Assembly: GCA_000411415.1 (NCBI GenBank)
Contig: KE150451.1
Coordinates: 138,872-202,871 of the forward strand
Length of the DNA stretch: 64,000 bases
Source: Actinomyces sp. HPA0247
GTDB lineage: Bacteria; Actinomycetota; Actinomycetes; Actinomycetales; Actinomycetaceae
Direction of reading: 5' to 3'
The translations under genes were made by a program, and so were the position numbers. Positions 48,029 through 56,426 of this stretch are shown in pieces. The first letter of the stretch is position 1. Each line of letters begins with the position of its first letter. Under the pieces are notes generated by a model. That model was not told the origin of the DNA and ran no database searches. It worked only from the letters and a program-made list of their open reading frames with translations.

Positions 48029-50134
48029 ATGACGACAGCAGACCAGAAGGCCTGGGAAGGTTTCGTAAAGGGTAACTGGTGCGATGAAATCGACGTTCGT
48101 GATTTCATCCAGCTGAACTACACCCCGTACGAGGGCGATGCCTCGTTCCTGGCAGGGCCGACCGAGAAGACCCTGCGCGTGTGGAACACTCTCGAAGAGA
48201 AGTACCTCTCCGAAGAGCGCAAGGTGCGCATCCTCGACGTTGACACCGACACCCCCGCCGACATCGATGCTTTCAAGCCCGGCTACATCTGCGAGGACGA
48301 CAACGTGATCGTCGGCCTGCAGACCGATGCCCCCCTGAAGCGCGCGATGATGCCGAACGGCGGCTGGCGCATGGTCGAGACGGCCATCCACGAGGCCGGC
48401 AAGGAATACAACCCCGAGGTGAAGAAGATCTTCACCAAGTACCGCAAGACCCACAACGACGCTGTCTTCGATATCTACACGCCGCGCATCCGCGCAGCTC
48501 GTTCTTCCCACATCATCACCGGCCTGCCGGACGCCTACGGCCGTGGCCGCATCATCGGCGACTACCGCCGTGTGGCGCTCTACGGCGTTGACCACCTCAT
48601 CGCCGAGAAAGAAAAGGACAAGGATCGCTACGCCGACCAGCCCTTCTCCGAGCACTGGGCACGCTACCGCGAGGAGCACTCCGAGCAGATCAAGGCCCTC
48701 AAGAAGCTGAAGAACCTCGCTGCCTCGTACGGCTACGACATCTCCGGCCCCGCCACCAACGCGCACGAGGCCGTGCAGTGGACCTACTTCGGCTACCTGG
48801 CCTCCGTGAAGTCTCAGGACGGCGCCGCCATGTCGATCGGCCGCCTGTCGGGCTTCTTCGACTGCTACTTCGAGCGCGATCTGAAGAACGGCACGCTGGA
48901 TGAGTCCGGCGCACAGGAGATCATCGACGCCCTCGTCATCAAGCTGCGCATCACCCGCTTCCTGCGCACCATCGCTTACGACCAGATCTTCTCGGGCGAC
49001 CCCTACTGGGCCACCTGGTCGGACGCCGGCTTCGGCGACGACGGCCGTACGCTGGTCACCAAGACCTCCTTCCGCCTGCTTCAGACGCTGGTGAACCTCG
49101 GTCCGGCCCCCGAGCCGAACATCACCATCTTCTGGGACGAGAACCTGCCCCGCGGCTACAAGGAGTTCTGCGCCCGTATCTCGATCGAGACCTCCTCGAT
49201 CCAGTACGAGTCCGATCCGCAGATCCGCGCCCACTGGGGTGACGACGCCGCCATCGCATGCTGCGTCTCCCCCATGAAGGTCGGCAAGCAGATGCAGTTC
49301 TTCGGCGCGCGTGTGAACGCCGCCAAGGCCCTGCTCTACGCCATCAACGGTGGCCGCGACGAGATGAGCGGCAAGCAGGTCATGGAAGGCTACGAGCCCG
49401 TCCAGGGTGACGGCCCGCTCGACTTCGATGACGTGTGGAAGCGCTACGAGGAGATGCTGGACTGGGTCGTTGGCACCTACGTCGAGGCCCTCAACATCAT
49501 CCACTACTGCCACGATCGCTACGCGTACGAGGCCATCGAAATGGCTCTGCACGACGCTGAGATCGTCCGCACCATGGGCTGCGGCATCGCAGGCCTGTCC
49601 ATCGTTGCCGACTCGCTGGCCGCCATCAAGTACGCGAAGGTTTACCCGATCCGCGACGAGACCGGCCTGGTCGTCGACTACCGCACCGAGGGCGACTTCC
49701 CGACCTACGGCAACGACGATGACCGCGCCGACGACATCGCCGCGACCGTCGTCCACACCGTCATGGACAAGATCCGCGCGATCCCCATGTACCGCGACGC
49801 GATCCCGACCCAGTCGGTCCTGACGATCACCTCGAACGTCGTCTACGGCAAGGCCACCGGTTCCTTCCCGTCGGGCCACCAGAAGGGCACCCCCTTCGCC
49901 CCCGGCGCGAACCCGGAGAACGGCATCGACACGCACGGCATGGTTGCCTCCATGCTGTCGGTCGGCAAGCTGGACTACAACGACGCACTCGACGGCATCT
50001 CGCTGACGAACACGATCACCCCGCAGGGCCTGGGCCGCTCCAAGGAAGAGCAGATCCAGAACCTGGTCGGCATCCTCGACGCTGGCTTCGTTCCGGACGA
50101 TTCCTGCGCCTACGACGGCACCAAGGGCTACTGA
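48029..50134 (+). CDS. pflB: Pyruvate formate-lyase catalytic chain lacking its glycyl-radical domain
   Basis: This 701-aa enzyme converts pyruvate and CoA to acetyl-CoA and formate in anaerobic fermentation. The catalytic pair Cys411-Cys412 is present in DAAIACCVSPMKVG, and the substrate-binding barrel reads as a normal PflB. However, the protein stops at about the point where E. coli PflB (760 aa) enters its C-terminal radical domain, with no RVSGYAV motif. The final residues (GILDAGFVPDDSCAYDGTKGY) diverge from the family and end at a clean stop followed by a hairpin. The radical domain is encoded separately at 50257. The enzyme therefore must work as a two-chain complex. RBS GAGGAAGA precedes the ATG. 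Confidence 0.93.
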   Translation: MTTADQKAWEGFVKGNWCDEIDVRDFIQLNYTPYEGDASFLAGPTEKTLRVWNTLEEKYLSEERKVRILDVDTDTPADIDAFKPGYICEDDNVIVGLQTDAPLKRAMMPNGGWRMVETAIHEAGKEYNPEVKKIFTKYRKTHNDAVFDIYTPRIRAARSSHIITGLPDAYGRGRIIGDYRRVALYGVDHLIAEKEKDKDRYADQPFSEHWARYREEHSEQIKALKKLKNLAASYGYDISGPATNAHEAVQWTYFGYLASVKSQDGAAMSIGRLSGFFDCYFERDLKNGTLDESGAQEIIDALVIKLRITRFLRTIAYDQIFSGDPYWATWSDAGFGDDGRTLVTKTSFRLLQTLVNLGPAPEPNITIFWDENLPRGYKEFCARISIETSSIQYESDPQIRAHWGDDAAIACCVSPMKVGKQMQFFGARVNAAKALLYAINGGRDEMSGKQVMEGYEPVQGDGPLDFDDVWKRYEEMLDWVVGTYVEALNIIHYCHDRYAYEAIEMALHDAEIVRTMGCGIAGLSIVADSLAAIKYAKVYPIRDETGLVVDYRTEGDFPTYGNDDDRADDIAATVVHTVMDKIRAIPMYRDAIPTQSVLTITSNVVYGKATGSFPSGHQKGTPFAPGANPENGIDTHGMVASMLSVGKLDYNDALDGISLTNTITPQGLGRSKEEQIQNLVGILDAGFVPDDSCAYDGTKGY

Positions 50135-50143
50135 TCCACCATC

Positions 50144-50180
50144 GGCGGGGATCGATGCGTCACCCGTATTGATCCCCGCC
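50144..50180 (+). promoter_or_regulatory. Intercistronic hairpin between the two PFL chains
   Basis: A perfect 10-bp stem GGCGGGGATC (50144-50153) with GATCCCCGCC (50171-50180) and a 17-nt loop starts 10 bases after the pflB stop codon. No U tract follows. It may partly terminate, protect the upstream mRNA or set the ratio of catalytic chain to radical chain. Confidence 0.6.
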
Positions 50181-50256
50181 CACCACACACGTGGGTGTGC
50201 CGCACCGCGACCCACCCAATCCGGTACCCCCGGAGTTTCACAAAAGGAGAAATGTT

Positions 50257-50508
50257 ATGGCAACCAAGACCTACGAAGAGCGCCTCGCCGACATGAAGGC
50301 CGCCCGCGAAGAGCGCGGCGACAAGGATGGCCTCTACCACGCGAACATCAACGTTCTCGAGGAGTCCACGCTGAAGGACGCCATGGAGCACCCCGAGAAG
50401 TACCCGAACCTGACCGTTCGCGTTTCCGGCTACGCCGTCAACTTCGTCAAGCTCACCCGTGAGCAGCAGCTGGACGTTCTGTCCCGCACCTTCCACCACT
50501 CGGCCTGA
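50257..50508 (+). CDS. grcA: Stand-alone glycyl-radical domain of pyruvate formate-lyase (GrcA-like)
   Basis: This 83-aa protein matches the C-terminal domain of PflB and the spare-part protein GrcA/Yfi[24 protein letters not shown] followed by [28 protein letters not shown]. Gly58 in RVSGYAV is the expected radical site. It is shorter than E. coli GrcA (127 aa); the first ~25 residues are a charged helix instead. The ATG has a strong AAAGGAG site 7 bases upstream, so it is a separately translated gene and not a frameshift. Because PflB here has no radical domain of its own, this subunit should be required, not a repair part. pflA follows. Confidence 0.9.
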   Translation: MATKTYEERLADMKAAREERGDKDGLYHANINVLEESTLKDAMEHPEKYPNLTVRVSGYAVNFVKLTREQQLDVLSRTFHHSA

Positions 50509-50522
50509 TCGCTGATTGGAGT

Positions 50523-50549
50523 GGGGCGTCGGGCAACGCTCGGCGCCCC
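50523..50549 (+). terminator. Hairpin after the glycyl-radical gene
   Basis: GGGGCGTCG (50523-50531) pairs with CGGCGCCCC (50541-50549), allowing one G-U pair; the loop is 9 nt. It begins 15 bases past the stop codon. No U tract; it may attenuate expression of pflA. Confidence 0.5.
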
Positions 50550-50643
50550 GCTGCTATGCCTGCGTTCGTCGGCGATCTACGCTGACGATCCCCGGCCTCG
50601 TTCCCATCACGGACACCTCCCACTCAACCGCGAAGAAGGAAAC

Positions 50644-51522
50644 ATGTCGCAGACCCTCGCTCTCCCCACGTTCCGCGAGCAGGACTTCCAAGCTCCCCAA
50701 TCACGTACCGTCGGCGCTGGCGTCGAGGGCCTGGAGGAGATCACGGATCTGGAGCGCTCCGAGCGCCTGCGCCGCATGCGTGAGGGCACGCTGGGGTCCA
50801 TTCACTCCTGGGAGCTCGTCACCGCCGTTGACGGCCCCGGTACGCGCATGACGGTGTTCCTCAACGGCTGCCCGCTGCGTTGCCTGTACTGCCACAACCC
50901 CGACACGTTCCTCATGAAGGACGGCGCTCCCGTGTCTGACACGGAGCTCCTCTCCCGCATCGCGCGCTACCGCCGTATTTTCCGCACGACGAAGGGCGGT
51001 ATCACGCTGTCCGGCGGCGAGGTCCTCATGCAGCCCCAGTTCGCCAAGCGCATCCTGATGGGCGCCAAGGAGATGGGCGTGCACACCTGCATCGATACCT
51101 CCGGGTTCCTGGGTGCGAACTGTGACGACGAGATGCTCGACGCGATCGACTTGGTGCTCCTGGACGTCAAGAGCGGCAACGAGGAGACCTACAAGAAGGC
51201 AACGGGACGCGCCCTGGCACCCACGATCGAGTTCGGTGATCGCATTGCCGCGCGCGGTGGCGCGACGCGCATCTGGATTCGTTTCGTCCTCGTTCCGGGC
51301 CTGACCGATGATCCGGAGAACGTACGGCAAGTTGGCGAGATTGTCTCGCGCTGGAAGGACGTCATCGATCGTATCGAGGTCCTGCCCTTCCACCAGCTGG
51401 GCAAGGACAAGTGGCATTCGCTGGGTCTGGACTACCAGCTGGAGGACACGAAGGCTCCCACGCCCGAGGCTACGGAGGAAGTGCGCAACTACTTCCGGTC
51501 GCTGGGCTTCGAGGTCCACTGA
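50644..51522 (+). CDS. pflA: Pyruvate formate-lyase activating enzyme
   Basis: This 292-aa radical SAM enzyme places the glycyl radical on PFL. The cluster motif is Cys76-x3-Cys80-x2-Cys83 (NGCPLRCLYCHNP), the GGE motif is in TLSGGEVLMQ, and VLLDVKSGNEETY and LVPGLTDD are also typical. It carries ~50 N-terminal residues before GSIHSWELVTAVDGPG, where the E. coli enzyme (246 aa) roughly begins. The ATG follows AGAAGGAA. Its substrate should be the separate 83-aa radical chain, probably within the complex with PflB. Confidence 0.95.
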   Translation: MSQTLALPTFREQDFQAPQSRTVGAGVEGLEEITDLERSERLRRMREGTLGSIHSWELVTAVDGPGTRMTVFLNGCPLRCLYCHNPDTFLMKDGAPVSDTELLSRIARYRRIFRTTKGGITLSGGEVLMQPQFAKRILMGAKEMGVHTCIDTSGFLGANCDDEMLDAIDLVLLDVKSGNEETYKKATGRALAPTIEFGDRIAARGGATRIWIRFVLVPGLTDDPENVRQVGEIVSRWKDVIDRIEVLPFHQLGKDKWHSLGLDYQLEDTKAPTPEATEEVRNYFRSLGFEVH

Positions 51523-51559
51523 CGCTCACGTCGCGGCCTCGGGAGGACGTGAGTGAGGC

Positions 51560-52192
51560 TCACTCCCCCGGGGTCCACGTATATCCGCTGGTCCCCCACC
51601 TGCGCTCACGAATGACCTGCTGGGCTTCGTCCGAGTAGGGCTGCGCGAGGCGGTCGACGTAGAGGGTTCCGCGCAGGTGGTCGTATTCGTGCTGGAAGAT
51701 GCGCGCGAGCCAGCCACGGGCGGCGACCTCGATGGGCGTGCCCGACACGTCGTATCCGCGTAGGACGGCGCCGAGTGCGCGACGCAGCGGGTAGCCGTAC
51801 CCGGGCACGGAGAGGCATCCCTCGGACTCGCAGGTGGCATCGGGGCGGGTGGGCAGGATTGCACCCGCGCCCTCGTCATCCCAGACGAGGTCGAGGGTCG
51901 GGTTGACGACGACACCGCTCAGCATGGTGTTGAAGCCGCGTTGGGGTCCCTCCTCGAGCTGGAGGACGTCGCGGTAGCGGCTATCGAACGCGCCGCCCCC
52001 GGCGTAGCGCCACACGAAGATCTGAGATCCAACGCCGACCTGCGGCGCCGCGAGGCCGACCCCGGGCGCGGCGTGCATCGTCTCGATCATGTCGGCGACG
52101 AGGTCGCTCAGTTCAGAATCAAAGGAGTCGACGGGATCCGCGACCCGATGCAGGACCGGCTCGCCCGTGATGCAGATCGGCAGGATGCTCAT
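51560..52192 (-). CDS. def: Peptide deformylase
   Basis: This 210-aa metalloenzyme removes the N-formyl group from new proteins. Motif 1 is GVGLAAPQVG (44-53), motif 2 EGCLSVPG with metal ligand Cys126, motif 3 QHEYDH with His168, Glu169 and His172. It is longer than E. coli deformylase (169 aa), with an acidic insertion around 66-90 and 105-122. The ATG overlaps the stop codon of the acetyltransferase gene by 4 bases. A standard fmt partner is not adjacent. Confidence 0.94.
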   Translation of the reverse strand: MSILPICITGEPVLHRVADPVDSFDSELSDLVADMIETMHAAPGVGLAAPQVGVGSQIFVWRYAGGGAFDSRYRDVLQLEEGPQRGFNTMLSGVVVNPTLDLVWDDEGAGAILPTRPDATCESEGCLSVPGYGYPLRRALGAVLRGYDVSGTPIEVAARGWLARIFQHEYDHLRGTLYVDRLAQPYSDEAQQVIRERRWGTSGYTWTPGE

Positions 52193-52866
52193 GCTTCTTC
52201 TCCCGTGTGTCCGTGCGGAATAACACCGACGCCCGCCGCTTCGAGAGCGCGAGGGGTGGTGGGGTCCAGGTTTTTGATGACGCGGGCGGGGTTGCCGACG
52301 GCGATGCAGTTGGCGGGGATGTCGCGGGTGACGACGGTGCCCGCTCCGATGATCGAGTTCTCGCCGATGGTCACTCCCGGGCACACGACGACGGAGCCGC
52401 CCAGCCACACGTTGTCCTCGAGGGTGATCGGTGCTGCGGACTCCCATTTCGCTCGACGAGGCCCGGGCTCGGTCGGATGGATCGCCGTGTAGAGTGAGCA
52501 ATTGGGGCCGATGAGGACGTCCTTGCCGATGACGACCTGGGCAACGTCGAGCACTGTCAGGCCGTAGTTGACCCAGGAACCATTCCCAATGGAGATGTTG
52601 TACCCGTAGTCAACGCGCAGGGGCGGTCGAATGTCGACATTCTCCCCCACCTCGCCGAGGACCTGGGAGAGCAGGTAGCGGGCGATATCCGGATCGGTGG
52701 GATGCGCCTGCTCGTAGAGGGACAGGAGGCGAACCGCGCGCCTCGTGAGTGCCGAGAGCTCATCATCCGCGATGTAATAGTCGCCATCGCGCATGCGCTG
52801 CACGGGGGTGCGCTCGTCGTCGCAGAATCGGGGATCGTCGAAATTCGTTCCCGGGGAAATGGTCAT
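52189..52866 (-). CDS. Sugar O-acetyltransferase (LacA/maltose acetyltransferase type)
   Basis: This 225-aa left-handed beta-helix enzyme probably acetylates a sugar using acetyl-CoA. The N-terminal Mac-type domain holds the RMRDGDYYIADDEL start, and the hexapeptide repeats run from about residue 75 to 185. The catalytic-type His is in YTAIHPTEPGPR, and GGSVVVCPGVTIGENSIIGAGTVVTRDIP closes the helix. The acceptor sugar cannot be told. It overlaps its neighbours by 4 bases on both sides (ATGA). Confidence 0.9.
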   Translation of the reverse strand: MTISPGTNFDDPRFCDDERTPVQRMRDGDYYIADDELSALTRRAVRLLSLYEQAHPTDPDIARYLLSQVLGEVGENVDIRPPLRVDYGYNISIGNGSWVNYGLTVLDVAQVVIGKDVLIGPNCSLYTAIHPTEPGPRRAKWESAAPITLEDNVWLGGSVVVCPGVTIGENSIIGAGTVVTRDIPANCIAVGNPARVIKNLDPTTPRALEAAGVGVIPHGHTGEEA

Positions 52867-53645
52867 GCGACCAGGGTAGTCGAGGCCCTCTCGAGGCGGG
52901 GGGCGCGGCGCGCGTCGAGGTGGCCGAGGAGGGCGCGCAGCTGGGAAATGTCGGCGGCGGGATCCTCGGGGTGCCACTGCACGCCGAGGACGGGTGCATC
53001 GATCGTCTCAATGGCTTCGATGGTACCGTCCGGGGCATAGGCGCTCACCTGCAGGCCCTCGCCCACGCGTGCCACGCGCTGGTGGTGGGCGGAGGAGATG
53101 ATCAGCTCAGAGTTGGTGAGGACGGGAGCCAGGGCACGCTCAAGGTTCGTTCCCCCACCGACGCGCACGCTGTGACGGATGAAGCGGTGATCGGACAGGA
53201 TCCGGCTGTTCGTGTGCGTGCCGTCAGCGCCCTCGATGTGCTGCTCGAGCGTGCCGCCCAGGGCCGTATTGATGATCTGCATGCCGCGGCAGATCCCCAG
53301 GAGCGGCGTGCCCGTGCGCACGGCGTAGTCGACGAGGGCGATCTGTCCGCGATCCGCGCGGTACCAGTGGCGTCCCTCGGCCTGATATCCCTGCGAGGCA
53401 CCGTACAGGCTGGGGTGGACGTCCTCGCCGCCCATGATGATGATCGCGTCGGCGTGCTGTGCGCGCAGGGCTGCACCCTCGGCGCCGTCTTCCTGCGCGT
53501 ACTCGCGGATGACGTTCCAGTTCGGCAGCGCGGCCTCAAGGAGACGATCCCACAGGCGCATGCAGATGTTGTTGTATGCCTCGTCCCCCGGGCGTGCCGG
53601 CAGGACGTTGGAAATCAACAACGTCGGCTTCGTGTGGTTCGTCAT
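52863..53645 (-). CDS. Class I glutamine amidotransferase-like hydrolase (peptidase C26, PuuD-like)
   Basis: This ~260-aa enzyme has the Cys-His-Glu triad Cys119 (LGICRGMQIINTALGG), His225 and Glu227 (GVQWHPED). The early block HADAIIIMGGEDVHPSLYG fits the gamma-glutamyl-GABA hydrolase family, which hydrolyses gamma-glutamyl bonds in small molecules. No polyamine genes lie nearby, so the substrate is open. The ATG at 53645 is chosen because the family-like sequence starts there; an in-frame ATG lies 12 bases upstream. First gene of a three-gene overlapping operon. Confidence 0.85.
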   Translation of the reverse strand: MTNHTKPTLLISNVLPARPGDEAYNNICMRLWDRLLEAALPNWNVIREYAQEDGAEGAALRAQHADAIIIMGGEDVHPSLYGASQGYQAEGRHWYRADRGQIALVDYAVRTGTPLLGICRGMQIINTALGGTLEQHIEGADGTHTNSRILSDHRFIRHSVRVGGGTNLERALAPVLTNSELIISSAHHQRVARVGEGLQVSAYAPDGTIEAIETIDAPVLGVQWHPEDPAADISQLRALLGHLDARRAPRLERASTTLVA

Positions 53646-53761
53646 GGTTCCTATCATGGCAGTCTCGTCGGCACGGTGCTCGGCGCGTTCACGGGGTGGC
53701 CAATTGTGACAGCGGGCGTCCACTCTCGCAACGGCTTGAGAATAGCGCTCGCCCACGAACG

Positions 53762-53812
53762 ACGAGGCCGGGGCTGGTCCGCGCGCGTGGGCTCCCAGTG
53801 CCCCGGCCTCGT
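53762..53812 (-). terminator. Terminator after the adenosine deaminase gene
   Basis: ACGAGGCCGGGG (53762-53773) pairs with CCCCGGCCTCGT (53801-53812) in a 12-bp stem with a 27-nt loop, just past the deaminase stop codon. Same arm as the hairpins at 1737 and 2951. Confidence 0.65.
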
Positions 53813-53822
53813 TCGTCGCCGA

Positions 53823-54839
53823 TCAGTTCTCAGACACGAAGCGATCCACGCGGGCGAGCAGCTCAGTCTTCTCCTCGTCCGAGATCCACGCGATCTCGAT
53901 GGAGTTGCGGGCGATGCGCTCCAGGTCGGCGCGGCTGCGGTCGAAGCGCTCGGCGAACGCCAGGTAGTTGTCGCCGATGTAGCCGCCGAAGTAGGCAGGA
54001 TCGTCGGAGTTGAGGCTGACCTTCACGCCGGCGGCGGTCAACTCGATGATTTCCTTGCCCTTCATTTCCTCTGTGACGAAGGAATTGGACAGCGGGCACG
54101 AGGTCAGGCCGATGCCGTGGTCGCGCGCGTAGGCGACCAGCTCGGGGTCTTCGACGATGTTCGTGCCGTGGTCGAGGCGCTCGGCGCCAAGCTCGGTGAG
54201 GGCCGCACGGATGTTATCGATCGAGCCGATCTGGTCAATGTCGCAGTGCATCGTCACGTGCAGGCCGGCCTCGCGAGCGAGCTCGAAGACGCGGGTGAAC
54301 TTGGTGGGCGGGTTGTCGCGCTCGTCGGAGTCCAGGCCCACGCCGATGAACATGTCCTTGTAGGGCAGCGCTGCTTGCAGCGTCTCGAGGGCAGACTCGG
54401 CGCTCATGTCGCGCAGGAAGCACAGGATCAGGTCGGCGGACAGGCCTGCCTCGCGCGCCTCGACGACGGCGCGGTAGTAGCCGCGGATGACAGTCTCGAT
54501 CGCAATGCCGCGAGAGGTGTGGGCCTGCGGATCGAAGAAGCACTCGGCACGCACGACACCGTTAGCGCGGGCACGCTCAAAGTAGGCGGCAGCCAGATCG
54601 TGGAAATCATCCTCGTCCTGGAGGACGTCCATGGCCGGGTAGTAGACGGCCAGGAAGGACGTGAGGTCATTGAACTGGTAGGTTGCCTGGACCTCCTCGA
54701 CCGTGCTCTGGCCGATGTCGACGCCGTTCTTGCGAGCGAGTGCCAGCTTGAGATCGGGCTCGAGGGTGCCTTCCAGGTGCAGGTGCAGCTCGGCCTTGGG
54801 CAGGCCGAACGCAAAGTCGCGGGTCACGTCAGTGCTCAT
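53823..54839 (-). CDS. add: Adenosine deaminase family protein
   Basis: This 338-aa zinc amidohydrolase deaminates adenosine (or adenine in some members) for purine salvage. Zinc ligands are His19 and His21 (ELHLHLEG), His in TMHCDIDQIG and Asp in LNSDDPAYFG; the catalytic block is RLDHGTNIVEDPEL. The SCPLSNSF motif is typical of the adenosine/adenine deaminase family; the distinction is not secure by eye. ATG with GGAGG seven bases upstream. Confidence 0.92.
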   Translation of the reverse strand: MSTDVTRDFAFGLPKAELHLHLEGTLEPDLKLALARKNGVDIGQSTVEEVQATYQFNDLTSFLAVYYPAMDVLQDEDDFHDLAAAYFERARANGVVRAECFFDPQAHTSRGIAIETVIRGYYRAVVEAREAGLSADLILCFLRDMSAESALETLQAALPYKDMFIGVGLDSDERDNPPTKFTRVFELAREAGLHVTMHCDIDQIGSIDNIRAALTELGAERLDHGTNIVEDPELVAYARDHGIGLTSCPLSNSFVTEEMKGKEIIELTAAGVKVSLNSDDPAYFGGYIGDNYLAFAERFDRSRADLERIARNSIEIAWISDEEKTELLARVDRFVSEN

Positions 54840-54855
54840 GTGTCCTCCACAGATA

Positions 54856-54901
54856 ACGGGGCGGGTATCGCGGAACCATTGTCCCACGCCACCCGCCCCG
54901 T
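54856..54901 (-). terminator. Terminator after pepC
   Basis: A perfect 11-bp stem ACGGGGCGGGT (54856-54866) with ACCCGCCCCGT (54891-54901) lies in the 129-base gap downstream of pepC on the minus strand, upstream of the deaminase gene. Confidence 0.65.
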
Positions 54902-54968
54902 GCTCAGGGAGGCCAAATATCGAACGGGACGATACGCACGCCCCGCTTCGCGCGTCAGGCTACTGGGC

Positions 54969-56300
54969 TCAGGCCAGCGCACCCATCGGGTCCCATGCAG
55001 GCAGGTGCTGCGGTTCCTCAGTGATGGCGGCGCGCAGATCCTCGGGCAGGTCGTCCACATGCACGGCCACCTCGAAGACGTTGGCGTCGAACCATGCGGC
55101 GTCCATCGTGAAGAAGCCCTTCTCGCCGGGTTCCTCGCCCCAGGAGTTCTCCACGCGGAAGCGGCGAGCGTTGCCGTCCTCGTCGATGTCGACGCCGGTG
55201 AAGAGCATCGCGTGGTTCATCGCGGACTCGCCGGTGTTGACGCGCTGCTCCTTCGAGGTGGAGAAGTCCACGCCGAAGAGGTTGTCGTAGTCGTACAGGC
55301 CATCAACGAAGAGGCCGGAGGCGCGGTCGGACTGCTGACCACAGTCGGCGCCGAACCACACGGCGCGACCCGAAGCCAGGACGGAAGCCGTGATCTCGCG
55401 GATCTGCTCAACCGGGGTATTCACGTAGAGGATCGGGCGGCCGCCGACGACGTTGCCCATGTGATCGACCGTGAGGGTGTGGCCCTTCGGGTGCTCGGCG
55501 CGCGGGTCGTCGACGAGGCACACGTACTGCGTGAGGTCCACGTCCACGTAGCGCTGGTAGAACTCGCGCGGGGTGAGGACGCCGTCGCGGTGGAACTCGC
55601 CGTTATCGTCACGCCACTCCCACTCGAAGGAGGCCGGGGGCTCGCCCAGGCAGATGACGAGGATGCGCCACACGTCGGCCAGCGCGGCCTCCTTGACCTC
55701 GCGGATCTCTTCCTCGGAGGCAACGGCCTCGACGAGGGAGCGCAGCTCGAGGGCAGTGCGACGCAGGACGACCTTCAGGCGGGCGTTCATGGGGGCGGTG
55801 TGACTGGAGGACTCGGTCTCGGGCATGGCAACCTTGGGGACGAGGCCGTGCTTGAGGTAGAGGGAGACCGCCATGTCCCACTGGCCGCCGTCGGAGAGCA
55901 CGTCGCCGAGCAGGAACTGCAGGAGACGACCGTCAAGCTCTTCGGTCTTCGCGGTGGCGATGATATCGGTGAGGAAGAAGTTGGCGCGTTCGAACTTGTC
56001 CCAGAAGAGCACGTAGTTCTGCGAGAACTCAAAGTCCTTGAGGCCAAGGTGGGTGCGCGTCGTCGAACGCAGCAGGTTGAGGGAGGAGAAGAGCCAGCAG
56101 CGACCGGACTTCTTCTGAGACGTCACCTTCCAGTCGTCCACCTTGTGGGACACGACCGTGGGGGTGGCGACCACCTTGGCGCGGTCGAAGGCGACCGGCT
56201 CGACGCCGGCGTGGGTGACAGCGTTGCGTGCGACCGCGCGGGCGGAGTCTGAGGATGCGTGGAGAGAGGCGACAAATTCGTCTGTGATCTCGTGTGCCAT
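54969..56300 (-). CDS. pepC: Aminopeptidase C (bleomycin hydrolase family)
   Basis: This 443-aa cytoplasmic cysteine peptidase of family C1B trims peptides from the N-terminus. The catalytic Cys68 is in QKKSGRCWLFSSLN, the His in ESAMNHAMLFTGVD, and the Asn in RVENSWGEEPG. Its length and block order match bacterial PepC/bleomycin hydrolases. The ATG (MAHEITDEF) follows AGGAACACC. It is divergent from the epimerase gene, with the promoter region between 56301 and 56426. Confidence 0.93.
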   Translation of the reverse strand: MAHEITDEFVASLHASSDSARAVARNAVTHAGVEPVAFDRAKVVATPTVVSHKVDDWKVTSQKKSGRCWLFSSLNLLRSTTRTHLGLKDFEFSQNYVLFWDKFERANFFLTDIIATAKTEELDGRLLQFLLGDVLSDGGQWDMAVSLYLKHGLVPKVAMPETESSSHTAPMNARLKVVLRRTALELRSLVEAVASEEEIREVKEAALADVWRILVICLGEPPASFEWEWRDDNGEFHRDGVLTPREFYQRYVDVDLTQYVCLVDDPRAEHPKGHTLTVDHMGNVVGGRPILYVNTPVEQIREITASVLASGRAVWFGADCGQQSDRASGLFVDGLYDYDNLFGVDFSTSKEQRVNTGESAMNHAMLFTGVDIDEDGNARRFRVENSWGEEPGEKGFFTMDAAWFDANVFEVAVHVDDLPEDLRAAITEEPQHLPAWDPMGALA

Positions 56301-56426
56301 AGGACGAGGTGTTCCTTTCAATCGAGAGCCATTCTCTATAAGGATACGCTTCTCGCAGTGATGCAGACGACTCAACTCCGTTTAGAATGAGTGTTATTCG
56401 TGTTCAGTGAATGCACAGGAGCATCA

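Noticed and set aside
47942-50215. A 757-codon open frame on the minus strand opposite pflB
   Set aside because: PflB on the plus strand has its conserved active site; the opposite frame has no recognisable domain and arises from the strong third-position GC bias.
50135-50256. Sequencing frameshift as the cause of the split PFL
   Set aside because: The two coding parts are separated by a stop codon, a perfect hairpin and a strong ribosome binding site, and the end of PflB and start of the small protein do not match a continuous radical-domain junction. A simple indel would not create this.
52749-56252. A 1167-codon open frame on the plus strand
   Set aside because: It lies antisense to the amidotransferase, adenosine deaminase and pepC genes, all with clear catalytic motifs; it is a GC-rich shadow frame with biased, motif-free sequence.
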